From a bacterium (GTDB lineage: Bacteria; Zhuqueibacterota; Zhuqueibacteria; Thermofontimicrobiales; Thermofontimicrobiaceae), in NCBI GenBank assembly GCA_011046315.1, contig DSAU01000137.1:1-20777 (forward strand): 20,777 nt of DNA. The letters run 5' to 3'. Position numbers and translations under genes: made by a program. Positions within the stretch are counted from its first letter, which is position 1. Each line of letters begins with the position of its first letter. Shown here in pieces: positions 1 to 7,054 of this stretch. The notes beneath the pieces are model-generated. The model ran no database searches. It saw nothing but the letters and a program-made list of their open reading frames with translations, and was not told the DNA's origin.

Positions 1-58
1 CATGGTGTTAGTTCAAAGAGGCATTGAAACAACACCACAATTCATTGTGGTGAAATAA
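1..58 (+). CDS. possible 3' end of an upstream gene (partial)
   Basis: One + frame is open from the left edge and stops at a TAA at 56-58, giving about 18 codons ending in GIETTPQFIVVK. The other two + frames stop within the first 30 bases. The peptide loosely resembles the C-terminal end of LacI-family regulators, where a segment like LLxRIExP is followed by a beta strand. A LacI-type palindrome lies just downstream, which makes a regulator plausible. The evidence is too short to name the gene, and the frame could be open by chance. Confidence 0.2.
   Translation, partial: MVLVQRGIETTPQFIVVK
33..52. repeat. hairpin, 8-bp stem with TTCA loop
   Basis: CACCACAA and TTGTGGTG form a perfect 8-bp stem around the loop TTCA. 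No T-run follows, so it is not a typical intrinsic terminator. It overlaps the last codons of the open frame at the left edge. A second hairpin with the same TTCA loop lies at 80-95. Confidence 0.45.
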
Positions 59-79
59 TCATCTCAAAACAGCTCTTTT

Positions 80-95
80 AACCGCTTCAGCGGTT
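80..95. terminator. weak terminator-like hairpin
   Basis: AACCGC and GCGGTT form a 6-bp stem around the loop TTCA. A T-rich tract precedes it and TATATTC follows. It sits between the putative end of the upstream gene and the corrinoid operon, where a terminator would be expected. The stem is short and there is no proper T-run, so the assignment is tentative. Confidence 0.25.
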
Positions 96-110
96 TATAT
101 TCACTCACCC

Positions 111-124
111 TGTGATCGATTACA
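111..124. promoter_or_regulatory. candidate LacI-family operator palindrome
   Basis: TGTGATCGATTACA is a 14-bp palindrome with one mismatched pair (G114 against T121) and a central CG. LacI/GalR-family operators are typically palindromes of about this length with a central CG, often of the form TGTAAxCGxTTACA. It lies 92 bases upstream of the corrinoid gene start, in the leader of that operon. A CRP/FNR-type site was considered, but those have a spacer between the half-sites rather than a central CG. No promoter hexamers could be assigned with confidence. Confidence 0.35.
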
Positions 125-215
125 AATTTTCTGCAGAAGATTCATTTTAAATCAAAAATTATAGCTACAACAAACCGTTTTTTTTATTAAGTTGATTTAA
201 TTCACGGAGGGTACG

Positions 216-851
216 ATGGAAAAGCTTCAAAATTTGGTACAGAGTGTTATCAACGGAAAAGCGCCGGAGACGGAACAGTTAACCAGTGAATTGCTGGATT
301 CAGGCGTTACTGCTGCTCAGGTTCTGAATGAAGGTCTGGTCAAGGGAATGGATGAAGTGGGCAGGCGGTTTAAAGCCAATGAATTTTATGTGCCGGAGGT
401 ATTGATCGCAGCTCGCGCCATGAAAGCCGGCATGAAAATTTTAAGACCGAAACTGGCGGAATCTGACGTAAAACCGATCGGCACCATCGTGCTGGGAACG
501 GTAAAAGGGGATTTGCATGATATTGGAAAAAATTTAGTGGGGATGATGCTGGAAGGCGCAGGCTTCGAGGTAATCGATCTGGGGGTGGATGTCTCGGCTG
601 AAAAATTCATCCAGGCGGCAAACGAAAAACAAGCCAGTGCGGTCGGTATGTCTGCGCTGTTAACCACTACCATGGTGAATATGAAATCAACAATCGATGA
701 AATGACGAAACAGGGGGTTCGCGATTCTTTCAGGGTGATCATTGGCGGCGCACCGTTAACTCAGGGCTATGCCGATGAAATTGGCGCCGATGGTTATGCA
801 CCAGATGCAGCATCTGCTGTTGGTTTGCTTAAAAATATTTTGCAGATTTAG
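216..851 (+). CDS. corrinoid-binding methyltransferase protein (MtbC/MtaC-type)
   Basis: A cytoplasmic carrier of a cobamide cofactor that shuttles a methyl group between two methyltransferases. The 211 aa match the usual length of this family. Residues ~1-85 form the helical cap domain (B12-binding 2-like). Residues ~88-211 form the Rossmann-like cobalamin domain. GTVKGDLHDIGKNLV carries the DxHxxG motif, with H101 the expected lower cobalt ligand. The later MSALLTTTM and IIGGAPLTQGYADEIGADGYA segments are typical of the family. The start is supported by GGAGGG at 206-211. The URO-D-family gene follows about 130 bases downstream, and together they form part of a corrinoid methyl-transfer system. 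The substrate (methylamine, methoxyl group or other) cannot be read from this subunit. Family assignment is secure. Confidence 0.93.
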   Translation: MEKLQNLVQSVINGKAPETEQLTSELLDSGVTAAQVLNEGLVKGMDEVGRRFKANEFYVPEVLIAARAMKAGMKILRPKLAESDVKPIGTIVLGTVKGDLHDIGKNLVGMMLEGAGFEVIDLGVDVSAEKFIQAANEKQASAVGMSALLTTTMVNMKSTIDEMTKQGVRDSFRVIIGGAPLTQGYADEIGADGYAPDAASAVGLLKNILQI

Positions 852-980
852 TCGCTCCGGGGATCAACGTTAAAGTCGCGATCAGTGTTAGTTGAAAAAG
901 TTGAAAGTTGTGATAAGAATCCGCAAAAATGAAAAAACGTGAAACACTATGAAGCAGCGTCAAATTTGAGGAAAGAGAGC

Positions 981-2138
981 ATGACATCAAAAAAAAGAAT
1001 GCTTGCCGCGATCAATCGCCAGAAGCCAGATCGGCTTCCGGCAACCTCACATCATGTTCAAAAATATTTTTTAGACAGATACATGGGTGGTATTTCCCGG
1101 CAGGAATTTTTTGATCACTTTGGACTGGACGCGATTAGCTGGAATTTATTTTACAAGCCGGATCCATCCCGGCGTGAATATTACGACGATCCCAATCAAC
1201 CGGTCGGTTTTTTGGAGGCGAGGCGCATTTTTTCTGATAATTGGCGTATTGAAAGTGAACTCGTTGCCGATCCCCAATATCATAGCGAACGCTTCAATTT
1301 CATTACGCCCGAAGGGAAATTGTCCATGGTTTTGCAATCCAATCCCCAGACCTCCTGGGTTAGCGAATATTTGATCAAACAAAAAAGCGAAATCGATTTG
1401 ATCGCGAAACACGTTACCTATCCATTATGCGATGTGGAGACAGTGAATAAAGTGGCAGAAGATTTCGGAGAACGAGGATTGGTTCGGGGCCATATCCCAT
1501 GTTTCGATGTTTTCGGACAACCGGGTTGCTGGCAGGACGCGTGCTGTTTGTACGGAACAGAGAAGATGATTATGGCAGTTTATGATGATCCGATATGGGT
1601 GCGTGATTTTTTGACGATTCTTCAGCAAAGGAAACTTCACTTCATCCGTTCAATGAGCGGAGCAAAATATGACATTCTCGAGCTGGGCGGCGGTGATGCT
1701 TCGACCACGGTGATCTCTCCAAAAATTTTCGAGGAATTTGTCGCTCCGTTTGACAGTGTTCTCATAAAAGCAGCCCACGACGCCGGACAGAGGATTGTAT
1801 ATCACACTTGCGGTGGAATGATGCCGATTTTGGAAAATATCGCCGCCATGCAACCGGACGCCATGGAAACTTTTACCCCTCCGGAGATGGGCGGCGACGT
1901 TGATCTGGCACAGGCAAAACAGCGGATCGGCGATAAAGTGTGCATTATCGGTGGTTTTGATCAATTCCATTATTTCACCGGCTGTACTCCGGAAGAAACG
2001 CGCGCCCAGGTTCGAAAATGCTTTAGCGACGCCGGGGCAGACGGAGGCTTTATCCTCTGTCCCTCTGATCATTTCTTCGACGCTGATCCGGCATTAATTC
2101 AAGCTTACGCTGATGAGGCAAAAAAGTGCGTTTATTGA
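981..2138 (+). CDS. URO-D/MtaA-family corrinoid methyltransferase
   Basis: A uroporphyrinogen-decarboxylase-fold (TIM-barrel) protein of about 385 aa. A zinc-ligand pattern typical of MtaA/MtbA-type methylcobamide methyltransferases is visible: H275-x-C277 in YHTCGG, then C360 in FILCPSDHF. This, with the adjacent corrinoid carrier, points to methyl transfer rather than haem synthesis. GGGDAS (~236) and FTPPEMGGDVDLAQAKQRIG (~303) match the pattern of this subgroup. An in-frame GTG at 939 would add 14 residues, but it has no ribosome-binding site. The ATG at 981 has GAGGAAAG directly upstream and is preferred. No dedicated substrate:corrinoid methyltransferase (MttB, MtaB or MtbB type) is in the window, so this protein may do the demethylation itself, or that partner lies elsewhere. 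The methyl acceptor is unknown. Confidence 0.85.
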   Translation: MTSKKRMLAAINRQKPDRLPATSHHVQKYFLDRYMGGISRQEFFDHFGLDAISWNLFYKPDPSRREYYDDPNQPVGFLEARRIFSDNWRIESELVADPQYHSERFNFITPEGKLSMVLQSNPQTSWVSEYLIKQKSEIDLIAKHVTYPLCDVETVNKVAEDFGERGLVRGHIPCFDVFGQPGCWQDACCLYGTEKMIMAVYDDPIWVRDFLTILQQRKLHFIRSMSGAKYDILELGGGDASTTVISPKIFEEFVAPFDSVLIKAAHDAGQRIVYHTCGGMMPILENIAAMQPDAMETFTPPEMGGDVDLAQAKQRIGDKVCIIGGFDQFHYFTGCTPEETRAQVRKCFSDAGADGGFILCPSDHFFDADPALIQAYADEAKKCVY

Positions 2139-2192
2139 AACTAAATTTTTGTGTATAAGCGATAAAGAAAATAGCCAAAAATATTAAACCAA

Positions 2193-2307
2193 ACCGGAGA
2201 AATAAGATGGCTAATCTTTGCAACTATTCTATAGTTTGGTAATTTATCTCGTAGTAATGACTTTAATCATTTTTTTGCTGATTAGAGGCGACTGAAGTCG
2301 CTGCTAC
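2193..2307 (+). repeat. intergenic repeat unit, copy 1, with REP doublet
   Basis: First copy of a repeat recurring about 140 bases downstream with few differences. It opens with ACCGGAGAAATAAGATGGCT and continues through an AT-rich stretch into a REP-like doublet at 2251-2307. The doublet starts with GTAG followed by an imperfect palindrome (ATGACTTTAATCAT). It ends with the palindrome GCGACTGAAGTCGC and GCTAC, i.e. a degenerate inverted copy. A GTAG foot beside an imperfect palindrome is the known layout of REP sequences mobilised by RAYT transposases. The right-hand hairpin could also end transcription from the methyltransferase gene. Confidence 0.75.
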
Positions 2308-2332
2308 AAGTCCATATTTAATTTTATTCATT

Positions 2333-2446
2333 ACCGGAGAAACAAGATGGCTAATGTTCTCAACTATTTTATAGTTTGGCAATTTATCTCGTAGTAATGA
2401 CTTTAGTCATTTTTTACTATTAAAATGCGACTGAAGTCGCTACTAC
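2333..2446 (+). repeat. intergenic repeat unit, copy 2, with REP doublet
   Basis: Second copy of the repeat, in direct orientation. The doublet spans 2391-2446: GTAGTA, then the palindrome AATGACTTTAGTCATT, a short spacer, the palindrome GCGACTGAAGTCGC, then TACTAC. The outer GTAGTA and TACTAC are inverted copies, so the whole forms a BIME-like inverted REP pair. It is more symmetrical than copy 1 (TACTAC against TGCTAC), so copy 1 has probably diverged more. No RAYT transposase gene is in the window. Confidence 0.75.
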
Positions 2447-2677
2447 CAGCCCAGCCTGTATTTAGTTGTAATTTTAAAATAAATTTGACGGCTCAGGTGA
2501 TAAAAAAATGCCACAAAGACACAGCCATCACAGAACCATGTCAATCGTCAATTGCCAGATTTTAGTGTAATAAATTGATTTTGAAGTTTCTTCCTAATCC
2601 CTGATTCTTGGAAATAGGAAAAATAGCTAGCTTATTTTTATTGATGTTTGCTAAAGTTAAAAAAGGAAAGACCGAAT
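2447..2677. other. gene-free AT-rich stretch upstream of the symporter
   Basis: No coding frame with a plausible start is visible between the repeats and the symporter. The interval must hold the symporter promoter if this gene begins a new transcript, but no clear -35/-10 pair stands out. The only structures seen are an imperfect palindrome at 2619-2639 and a spaced inverted repeat, TTCCTA (2591-2596) with TAGGAA (2615-2620). Confidence 0.4.
2619..2639. promoter_or_regulatory. AT-rich imperfect palindrome before the symporter
   Basis: AAAAATA on the left and TATTTTT on the right flank the self-complementary core AGCTAGCT, with a one-base offset. It lies about 40 bases upstream of the preferred symporter start, where an operator or leader hairpin could act. 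AT-rich palindromes arise easily by chance, so the functional reading is weak. Confidence 0.2.
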
Positions 2678-4420
2678 TTGAATTTAAGCCCGATTGATGC
2701 TGCGATAGTTGTTCTTTACATGATACTGGTATTCGGCGTTGGCATATACATGGAGCGAAGAGCCGGGAAAAATATCAACGCTTATTTTCTCGGCGGTGGG
2801 TCTATGCCGTGGTGGCTACTGGGAATGAGTGGAAGCAGTACCTATTTTGATATTACCGGCACCATGTGGATCGTCTCCACGTTTTACATTCTGGGCATGA
2901 AAGGTTTGTGGGAGCACTGGATCTGGTGCTTTCCGTTTGCCGGATTTCTATTTGCCTTTAAGGGGAAATGGATTTACCGAAGCGGTGTTTTAACCAATAT
3001 TGAATGGCTCATTTTCCGTTATGGAGATAAAAAAGATGGACAGGCGGCGCGGCTGGTTACTGTTATTGCTGGTTTAATTTTGATGATATTAATGTTGGGG
3101 TATGCCGGAACCGGTGTCGGTAAATTTATCGAAGAATTTTTTCCGGTAAAGAAAGCGGTAGCCATTCCGATATTGTTTGCATTTACAGGACTCTATGTGT
3201 TGCTCGGAGGTTTTTTTAGTGTGGTTTATAGCGATCTGTTTCAAACGATTGTTTTGTTTCTGGCAGCGATTTACATTGCTGTCTGTGCGTTTATTCAGAT
3301 CGATCCCGAAGTTTTTCGCAACACCGTGGGCAATCAATGGTACAGCTTGAAACCGGTTTGGCAATTGCCCACTTCATCAGAGGTCTATCAAGATTTATTC
3401 GGTTTGCTGTTTATCCTCTGGATGACGCGGGGTGTTATTTTATTGTTTAACAATGGCGTAGCTACATCCGGCGCTGAATTCCAGCGCTGTCGTGCCGCGC
3501 GGAATGAAAATGAAGCATCCAAAATGGCGTTGATGTGGGGTTTTATTTTCAGCATTCGCTGGGCGCTGGTTATGGCGTTTACTCTTTTCGGACTGTCAAT
3601 TTTTGCCAATAGCGGTAGCGCTGTCGATGCCGAACGAATTTTGCCCATGGTGTTAAATCGTGTCCTGCCGGTCGGGATAAAGGGGCTGGTTATCGCCGGA
3701 CTGATGGCAGCCTTTATGTCAACTTTTGATTCAACGCTCAACGTGGCAGCTTCGTATGTGGTCAATGATCTGGTGAAACCCGTATGGAAAACAGCAACTT
3801 CCAGGCAGTTGATCATTGCCAGCTATATTTCTACTTTGATCATTTTGCTGCTGGGAATTCTGATCAGCTTGCGTACCGAGCAAATCCGTGACATCTGGAA
3901 TCCGATCAATTTTGCGCTGGGTTCTGCGCTGTTGGCGCCGGGTTTGATCGCTCCCTATTGGTGGCGGATTGGAGGCTGGGCGCACTGTGCCAGCGGATTA
4001 CTGACGCTGATAGTGGCAATGTGGGTTTATTTTTTTACCGACTGGCGCGAATTACAATATTTCCCGATTATCGCCGGAGTCAGTTTTGTCTCGTGTATCA
4101 TTGCCAGCTATCTGTTTGCTCCGGCATCGAACTCTGTTTTATTGAATTTTTATAAAAATATACGTCCGTTTGGATTTTGGAAGCCGGTACGGCGCATGAT
4201 GGTCGCTGCCGGTGAAGATGATAGTCGCTTTGTTCGCGATAAAAATGATCTGCCTGTGGCAATCGTTGCAACCCTCTTTTTTATTGCACTTTATGTATGG
4301 ATGATGGATCTGGTATTGCATAATTGGAGCAGAGTTTGGTGGGTAACATTGTTCTTATTCGTCAGTGGATTTTTTATCTATAAATTTCGCTGGAAGAGAA
4401 TGAATGCGGTTATCGAATAA
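2678..4420 (+). CDS. sodium:solute symporter (SSS family)
   Basis: An inner-membrane secondary transporter that uses a sodium gradient to import a small organic solute, here presumably a sugar or sugar acid. The protein has about 580 aa with roughly 13-14 hydrophobic segments. The opening SPIDAAIVVLYMILVFGVGIY and the following YFLGGGSMPWW are the classic SSS beginning. AAFMSTFDSTLNVAASYVVND is the conserved helix that supplies part of the sodium site. An in-frame TTG at 2648 would add ten residues. The TTG at 2678 has AAAGGAAAG at the right distance (2662-2670) and is preferred. The GH1 beta-glycosidase starts 71 bases downstream, suggesting co-transcription and uptake of a glycoside or oligosaccharide fragment. 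It belongs to a different SSS subgroup from the symporter at 16135. Confidence 0.92.
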   Translation: MNLSPIDAAIVVLYMILVFGVGIYMERRAGKNINAYFLGGGSMPWWLLGMSGSSTYFDITGTMWIVSTFYILGMKGLWEHWIWCFPFAGFLFAFKGKWIYRSGVLTNIEWLIFRYGDKKDGQAARLVTVIAGLILMILMLGYAGTGVGKFIEEFFPVKKAVAIPILFAFTGLYVLLGGFFSVVYSDLFQTIVLFLAAIYIAVCAFIQIDPEVFRNTVGNQWYSLKPVWQLPTSSEVYQDLFGLLFILWMTRGVILLFNNGVATSGAEFQRCRAARNENEASKMALMWGFIFSIRWALVMAFTLFGLSIFANSGSAVDAERILPMVLNRVLPVGIKGLVIAGLMAAFMSTFDSTLNVAASYVVNDLVKPVWKTATSRQLIIASYISTLIILLLGILISLRTEQIRDIWNPINFALGSALLAPGLIAPYWWRIGGWAHCASGLLTLIVAMWVYFFTDWRELQYFPIIAGVSFVSCIIASYLFAPASNSVLLNFYKNIRPFGFWKPVRRMMVAAGEDDSRFVRDKNDLPVAIVATLFFIALYVWMMDLVLHNWSRVWWVTLFLFVSGFFIYKFRWKRMNAVIE

Positions 4421-4491
4421 AATTTTCTTTTTATCAAAGACTAATTGGAAAATCTGATGAGGAAAAAATATTTCACAGCAAGGAGTAATAG

Positions 4492-5844
4492 ATGAGTTTT
4501 CCGAAAAATTTCGTCTGGGGCGCCAGCGCTGCCAGTTATCAAATCGAAGGCGCTGCCTTTGAAGATGGGAAGGGACTGTCGGTGTGGGATATGATGTGTC
4601 GCTGGCAGGGGAAAATATTTCAGGGTCAAACCGGGAATACATCCTGCGATCATTATCATCATTACCTTGAGGATGTGAAGCTGATGGGCGAAATCGGATT
4701 AAAGGGATATCGGTTGTCCATTTCCTGGCCTCGGGTTTTGCCCGAGGGAATTGGCGGGGTAAATCATAAGGGGTTGGCGTTTTACGACCAACTGGTCGAT
4801 GCGCTGTTGGAAAATGGTATTGCTCCCTGGGTGACTTTGTTTCATTGGGATTTCCCGTATGCGCTTTTTTGTCGCGGCGGCTGGCTCAATCGCGACAGCG
4901 CCGATTGGTTTGCAGAATACACGGCAGTCATTGTGGATAAGCTTTCAGACCGGGTGGCACACTGGATGACCCAAAATGAACCGCAGTGTTTTATCGGACT
5001 GGGGCATTACGATGGTTGTCATGCGCCCGGTATTCAGTTGGATTTTCCGGAAATCTTGCAGGCGACCCATCACGCGCTTTTAGCGCACGGAAAAGCAGTG
5101 CAGACCATTCGCGCCCATGCCAAAACAGTGCCGCTGATTGGCGCTGCTCCAGTCGGTATTGTAGCAATACCAGTTTCAGATTCAACCGATGACATTGGCG
5201 CGGCGCGGCAAAATATGTTTTCGATAACGAAAAAACATTACTGGAACAACACCTGGTATGCTGACCCAATGATTTTTGGCAATTATCCACATGATGGATT
5301 GAAGCTGTTTGAAAAAGATCTACCCCAAATTAAAGCTGGCGACATGGAAACGATTTGCCAGCCGCTCGATTTTTATGGCGCAAATATTTATCATGCGGAG
5401 ACTGTGCAGGCAGATAATAAAAACGGTTACCAAATTATTCCTCAACCGGATGGTTATCCGATTACTACCATGGATTGGCCGGTAACACCTGAAGCGCTGT
5501 ACTGGGGACCAAAATTTTTTTATGAACGCTATCAATTGCCAATTGCAATCACTGAAAATGGCGTCGCCAATATGGATTGGATCCATCTGGACGGAAAAGT
5601 TCACGACCCGCAACGAATCGATTTTTTGACGCGCTATCTCAGGGCGTTACGGCGCGCTGTTGAATATGGGGTCCCGGTGTTGGGCTATTTTTTATGGTCG
5701 ATTATGGATAATTTTGAGTGGTCTCATGGCTATAAAAGAAGATTTGGGCTGATATATGTGGATTACCAGACTAAAAAACGTATTTTAAAGGACTCGGCTC
5801 ATTGGTACCGCAATGTCATTGTTTCCAACGGCGGTAATTTGTGA
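4492..5844 (+). CDS. GH1 beta-glycosidase (beta-glucosidase-like)
   Basis: A retaining beta-glycosidase of glycoside hydrolase family 1, full length at 450 aa and without a signal peptide, so cytoplasmic. The N-terminal FPKNFVWGASAASYQIEGA is the family signature. The acid/base is E163 in QNEP (usually TFNEP or TLNEP) and the nucleophile is E355 in ITENG. The C-terminal FLWSIMDNFEWSHGYKRRFGL carries the usual aglycone-side residues. The start follows AAGGAG at 4480-4485. Placed after the SSS symporter, it probably hydrolyses imported beta-linked di- or oligosaccharides. The exact sugar (glucose, galactose, fucose, phosphorylated or not) cannot be fixed from sequence alone. Confidence 0.95.
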   Translation: MSFPKNFVWGASAASYQIEGAAFEDGKGLSVWDMMCRWQGKIFQGQTGNTSCDHYHHYLEDVKLMGEIGLKGYRLSISWPRVLPEGIGGVNHKGLAFYDQLVDALLENGIAPWVTLFHWDFPYALFCRGGWLNRDSADWFAEYTAVIVDKLSDRVAHWMTQNEPQCFIGLGHYDGCHAPGIQLDFPEILQATHHALLAHGKAVQTIRAHAKTVPLIGAAPVGIVAIPVSDSTDDIGAARQNMFSITKKHYWNNTWYADPMIFGNYPHDGLKLFEKDLPQIKAGDMETICQPLDFYGANIYHAETVQADNKNGYQIIPQPDGYPITTMDWPVTPEALYWGPKFFYERYQLPIAITENGVANMDWIHLDGKVHDPQRIDFLTRYLRALRRAVEYGVPVLGYFLWSIMDNFEWSHGYKRRFGLIYVDYQTKKRILKDSAHWYRNVIVSNGGNL

Positions 5845-5978
5845 TCAGTTATGTCGGGTGGGGTGAGTTATTTATTAATATGAAAAATAGCAGCAACCAG
5901 GGCGTTGATATTATCAAGCGAGCGCATCAGTATGCTATCTGCTGATAGGCAATGTAAAAAAAATAAAGAGAAATTGGC

Positions 5979-6905
5979 TTGAAAAATTTCGGATTGGTTT
6001 TTCATATTCAGCGGTTTTCACTCCATGATGGACCAGGAATTCGAACGACCGTTTTCCTTAAAGGGTGCGTCATGCGTTGTTTCTGGTGTCACAATCCTGA
6101 AGGTCAGACAGCGCAACCAGAGATTGCGTTCAACCCGGAAAAATGCATCGGATGTGGTGCTTGTTTTTCAAGATGTCCGAATCAGGCTCATCAACACATC
6201 GATGAACAACATGTTTTGATTCGTGAACGTTGCACTATCTGTGGAAGTTGCGTTGAGACCTGTTACGCTGAAGCGCTTGAGCTGATGGGCAAAAAAATGA
6301 CTGTGGAACAGGTGATGGATGAAGTGCTTCGCGACCGGATGTTTTATGAGACATCAGGCGGTGGTATTACTTTATCTGGTGGTGAGCCGGTGCTTCATGC
6401 TGCATTTTCAATGGAAATTTTAAAATGCAGCAAACAATCAGCGCTGCACACCGCCATCGAAACCTGCGGGAATTATCCGTGGGAACAATTGGAAAAATTG
6501 TTACCGTTCATCGATTTGATCATGATGGATATTAAATTGTTCAATAGCGCAAAGCATCAATCAATAACCGGGCAACGCAACGAACGCACTTTAGAAAACG
6601 GGCGAAGATTGGCTTTATCAGGCAAACCGATCATTTTTCGAACACCGGTCATCCCGACGGTGAATGACAATTTGGAGGATATCAAGTCCATTGCGCTTTT
6701 TATTCGCGAGTTGATGCAATCAAGGGCTGGCAATGATCCTGCTATTCAGTACGAGCTTTTACCGTTTCATAAGCTGGCAGCCGATAAATATCGCCATCTG
6801 GGGAGAGAATATCCGGCGCAACATTTGGATTCACCGGAGAACGGTTGGCTAAAATCCGTGGTTGATACAGTGCAGATGTTAGGAGTTCCGGTAATTTATC
6901 AGTAA
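5979..6905 (+). CDS. glycyl-radical enzyme activase (radical SAM)
   Basis: A radical-SAM activating enzyme of the pyruvate-formate-lyase-activase type, which installs the glycyl radical on a partner enzyme under anoxic conditions. It has about 308 aa. FHIQRFSLHDGPGIRTTVFLKGC opens the protein. The SAM-cluster motif CxxxCxxC is C30-C34-C37. Two ferredoxin-like 4Fe-4S sets follow: C56-C59-C62-C66 and C85-C88-C91-C95. This extended form is typical of activases for glycyl-radical dehydratases, decarboxylases and C-C, C-N or C-S lyases, not of the short PFL activase. TSGGGITLSGGEP is the conserved glycine-rich SAM-binding segment. The start is TTG with AAAGAG upstream. No glycyl-radical enzyme (RVxGY-type C-terminus) is in the window, which is odd, because the two are usually adjacent. 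The target is unknown. Confidence 0.92.
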   Translation: MKNFGLVFHIQRFSLHDGPGIRTTVFLKGCVMRCFWCHNPEGQTAQPEIAFNPEKCIGCGACFSRCPNQAHQHIDEQHVLIRERCTICGSCVETCYAEALELMGKKMTVEQVMDEVLRDRMFYETSGGGITLSGGEPVLHAAFSMEILKCSKQSALHTAIETCGNYPWEQLEKLLPFIDLIMMDIKLFNSAKHQSITGQRNERTLENGRRLALSGKPIIFRTPVIPTVNDNLEDIKSIALFIRELMQSRAGNDPAIQYELLPFHKLAADKYRHLGREYPAQHLDSPENGWLKSVVDTVQMLGVPVIYQ

Positions 6906-7054
6906 TGGAGTCAGCAGAAGCAATCGGCTTGAATTTATACCCGGAAAAGGTTGTGATTTGATTTTGTCGAAGATAGTCAACCCCGATTACGAAATTCAGG
7001 GCGGAAAAGCTTCCGGGTTTTTAATGTACGATAGATTTTATGGGGAAATATAAA
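6906..7054 (+). other. spacer with a short open frame and a weak hairpin
   Basis: The gap between the activase and the amidohydrolase holds no recognisable gene. One + frame stays open to a TAA at 7051-7053, two bases before the next start. It encodes a well-formed-looking stretch (KIVNPDYEIQGGKASGF, then LMYDRFYGEI). No start with a ribosome-binding site is seen, and I recognise no family. It may be the tail of a lost gene or chance. Confidence 0.2.
7002..7022 (+). terminator. weak intrinsic terminator-like hairpin
   Basis: CGGAA and TTCCG form a 5-bp stem around the loop AAGC, followed by GG and five Ts (7018-7022). It lies between the activase and the amidohydrolase and could partly end transcription there. 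The stem is short, so it may act only as an attenuator or not at all. Confidence 0.3.

Noticed and set aside
111..124. CRP/FNR-type binding site
   Set aside because: TGTGA is present, but the half-sites abut a central CG rather than being separated by the usual spacer.
386..742. 118-codon open frame on the - strand
   Set aside because: It is a shadow of the corrinoid gene; the + strand product has the DxHxxG motif and a ribosome-binding site.
939..980. GTG start adding 14 residues to the URO-D-family protein
   Set aside because: There is no ribosome-binding site before it, while GAGGAAAG precedes the ATG at 981, and the extra residues do not look like the family.
981..2138. Uroporphyrinogen decarboxylase (HemE) for haem synthesis
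   Set aside because: The HxC...C zinc pattern and the adjacent corrinoid protein fit the methyltransferase branch of the fold, and no other haem-synthesis gene is adjacent.
2193..2446. CRISPR array
   Set aside because: There are only two units of about 115 bases with internal palindromes and a GTAG foot, which fits REP doublets and not short repeats with unique spacers.
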